Assembly (NCBI GenBank): GCA_958295465.1 | Contig: OY282353.1 | Span: 1,240,001-1,304,000, forward strand | Source of the DNA: an uncultured Gammaproteobacteria bacterium | GTDB lineage: Bacteria > Pseudomonadota > Gammaproteobacteria > HK1 | Length of the DNA stretch: 64,000 nt | Reading direction: 5' to 3' | Shown here: one piece after another, positions 63,220 through 64,000 of the stretch | Layout of the letters: each line of letters opens with the position of its first letter | Numbering within the stretch: position 1 is the stretch's first letter | The notes under the pieces: model-generated | Seen by the model: the letters and a program-made list of their open reading frames with translations, nothing else | Told to the model about the DNA's origin: nothing | Database searches by the model: none | Program-made: the position numbers and the translations under genes

Positions 63220-63551
63220 GCTAAGGAGGCTTCGCCTTGGACCGACGAGGCGTGTGCAGGACCACGATGGCTCTCCTGGGAACGCGGGCGTATCGCCCGC
63301 AGACATGTCGGGCCTGTGGCCCCCCGCGAGCTGGACACCCGCGCCCCCGGGGGCGCCTCGCGCAAATCCGGACACGAAACGGAGTGACGTGCGAAACAAC
63401 ACTGGGAAGGCGCATTCCGGTCACCGCACTCGACATCCGCGAATCTACAGTGCTTCCTTCACCTTGTGAAGCAGGTGCATGAATTCTTCGCCATTTTGCC
63501 GAAGATCTCATGGGTAAGGCTTCGCTTCGCGCCCCCGGTGAAGAATGCGGG
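63220..63551. other. Intergenic region
   Basis: No gene is recognised. GCGGGCG-TAT-CGCCCGC (about 63283-63299) is a perfect 7-bp palindrome of REP type. Confidence 0.4.
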
Positions 63552-63863
63552 CTAGAGATCCAGCACCAGCCGTTTCCCTTTGCAACGGGATACACAAGGC
63601 ATGAGCACCTTGCCGGAAGCTTTTTCACTCTCGTTGAGGTAGCAATCCCGGTGATCCGGTTCACCTTCGACGACTTCGGTCAGGCAAGTGCCGCAGATCC
63701 CCTGCTCGCAGGACGTGAGAGGTTCGAATCCGGCTTCGACCATCGCCTCGATAATCGTCTGATCTTCTCGCACCACGAAGCGGATTCCTGATTGCCGCAA
63801 TACCACCTCGAAGGAATCGTCTTCCAATTCGGGCGGAACAAGGTCGCCGGAAGAGTGTTTCAT
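63552..63863 (-). CDS. 2Fe-2S ferredoxin (plant type), stand-alone
   Basis: The 103-residue protein contains SCEQGICGTCLTEVVEGEPD and a fourth Cys in VLMPCVSRCKG, the C-x4-C-x2-C...C pattern of 2Fe-2S domains. It closely resembles the C-terminal ferredoxin domain of vanillate O-demethylase-type reductases (phthalate family), with HRDCYL, but the FMN and NAD domains are absent. ATG 63863 begins MKHSSGDLVPPELEDDSFEV, so it may be a true separate ferredoxin serving an oxygenase encoded to the right. Confidence 0.75.
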   Translation of the reverse strand: MKHSSGDLVPPELEDDSFEVVLRQSGIRFVVREDQTIIEAMVEAGFEPLTSCEQGICGTCLTEVVEGEPDHRDCYLNESEKASGKVLMPCVSRCKGKRLVLDL

Positions 63864-63927
63864 GGAAATGGTTCCCGGCTCCCTCGCAATCGGCCCCTGT
63901 TACGCCGTATCGAGTGTCCATGACGGC

Positions 63928-64000
63928 CTACCTGCTCTCGATGACGTCCGTGTAAAGCGCCTTTTTGAACGCCTCCTTCCCGACTCGCGCGGCGGCGTCG
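63928..64000 (-). CDS. C-terminal end of an unidentified protein (runs off window)
   Basis: The minus strand is open from the right edge to TAG at 63928-63930 and ends ARVGKEAFKKALYTDVIESR. It lies 64 bp upstream of the ferredoxin gene in the same direction, so an operon with the ferredoxin's redox partner is possible. Too short to identify. Confidence 0.5.
   Translation of the reverse strand, partial: DAAARVGKEAFKKALYTDVIESR

Noticed and set aside
63715-63735. GGTTCGAATCC, the look of a tRNA T-arm
   Set aside because: It lies inside the ferredoxin gene (minus strand GFEPLTS) and no acceptor stem or anticodon arm surrounds it.

Overview
The window is a GC-rich bacterial chromosome segment, most likely from a proteobacterium: it has CysI followed by a DUF934 gene, an ATGA-coupled OmpR/EnvZ-type pair, glycine-betaine uptake and a GMC choline-dehydrogenase-like enzyme. 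No rRNA or tRNA gene was seen, so species cannot be named; a marine or host-associated gammaproteobacterium is a guess. The region is strongly rearranged, with gene fragments, partial duplications, short palindromic repeats and insertion-sequence scars between otherwise healthy operons.

Layout. 1-4.8 kb (minus strand): a polysaccharide-modification operon (SxtJ-like, DUF5989, carbamoyltransferase, two tandem SGNH-type proteins). 5-6 kb: facing fragments of asparagine synthetase and a glycosyltransferase. 6-10 kb: VTT membrane protein, Nudix hydrolase, histidine kinase and response regulator, truncated GT-C glycosyltransferase. 10-17.4 kb: gnd, a glycine-betaine ABC system (ProV and a double-length ProW divergent from ProX), an SDR/epimerase. 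17.4-19.4 kb: a patch bounded by perfect inverted repeats, holding an IS66 remnant, a retropepsin-like gene and a broken PIN gene. 19.5-22.9 kb: a single-chain type ISP restriction-modification enzyme. 23-28.3 kb: a branched-chain-amino-acid-type ABC operon (F-H-K-M-G order). 28.4-29.8 kb: a phosphatase between panE and DNA-methyltransferase remnants.

29.8-52.7 kb is a defence/DNA-repair island. recQ copy 1, an orphan Phd antitoxin and an SbcD/SbcC (YhaO/YhaN-like) pair lie left of a long minus-strand type I restriction-modification operon (hsdM, PIN toxin-antitoxin pair, DUF1016 remnant, hsdS, frameshifted DUF6978-like gene, DUF1828 gene, two AlbA_2-type regulators with in-frame tandem repeats, hsdR, YgjP-like metallopeptidase). 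A nearly identical recQ copy 2 and a decayed copy of the SbcC gene close the island on the right, so two ~1.8 kb direct repeats bracket it.

52.8-56.8 kb: a second envelope-polymer group (sulfatase-fold membrane enzyme, small YVDPG protein, SAM methyltransferase, GT-C remnant). 57.2-58.3 kb: aroB. 58.5-61.4 kb: sulfite reductase operon preceded by a cysteine-codon-rich leader peptide and an intrinsic terminator, which together look like a cysteine-responsive attenuator; the cysI/DUF934 junction carries 35-bp tandem repeats encoding overlapping micro-ORFs. 61.5-64 kb: GMC oxidoreductase, a stand-alone 2Fe-2S ferredoxin and the tail of a further gene.
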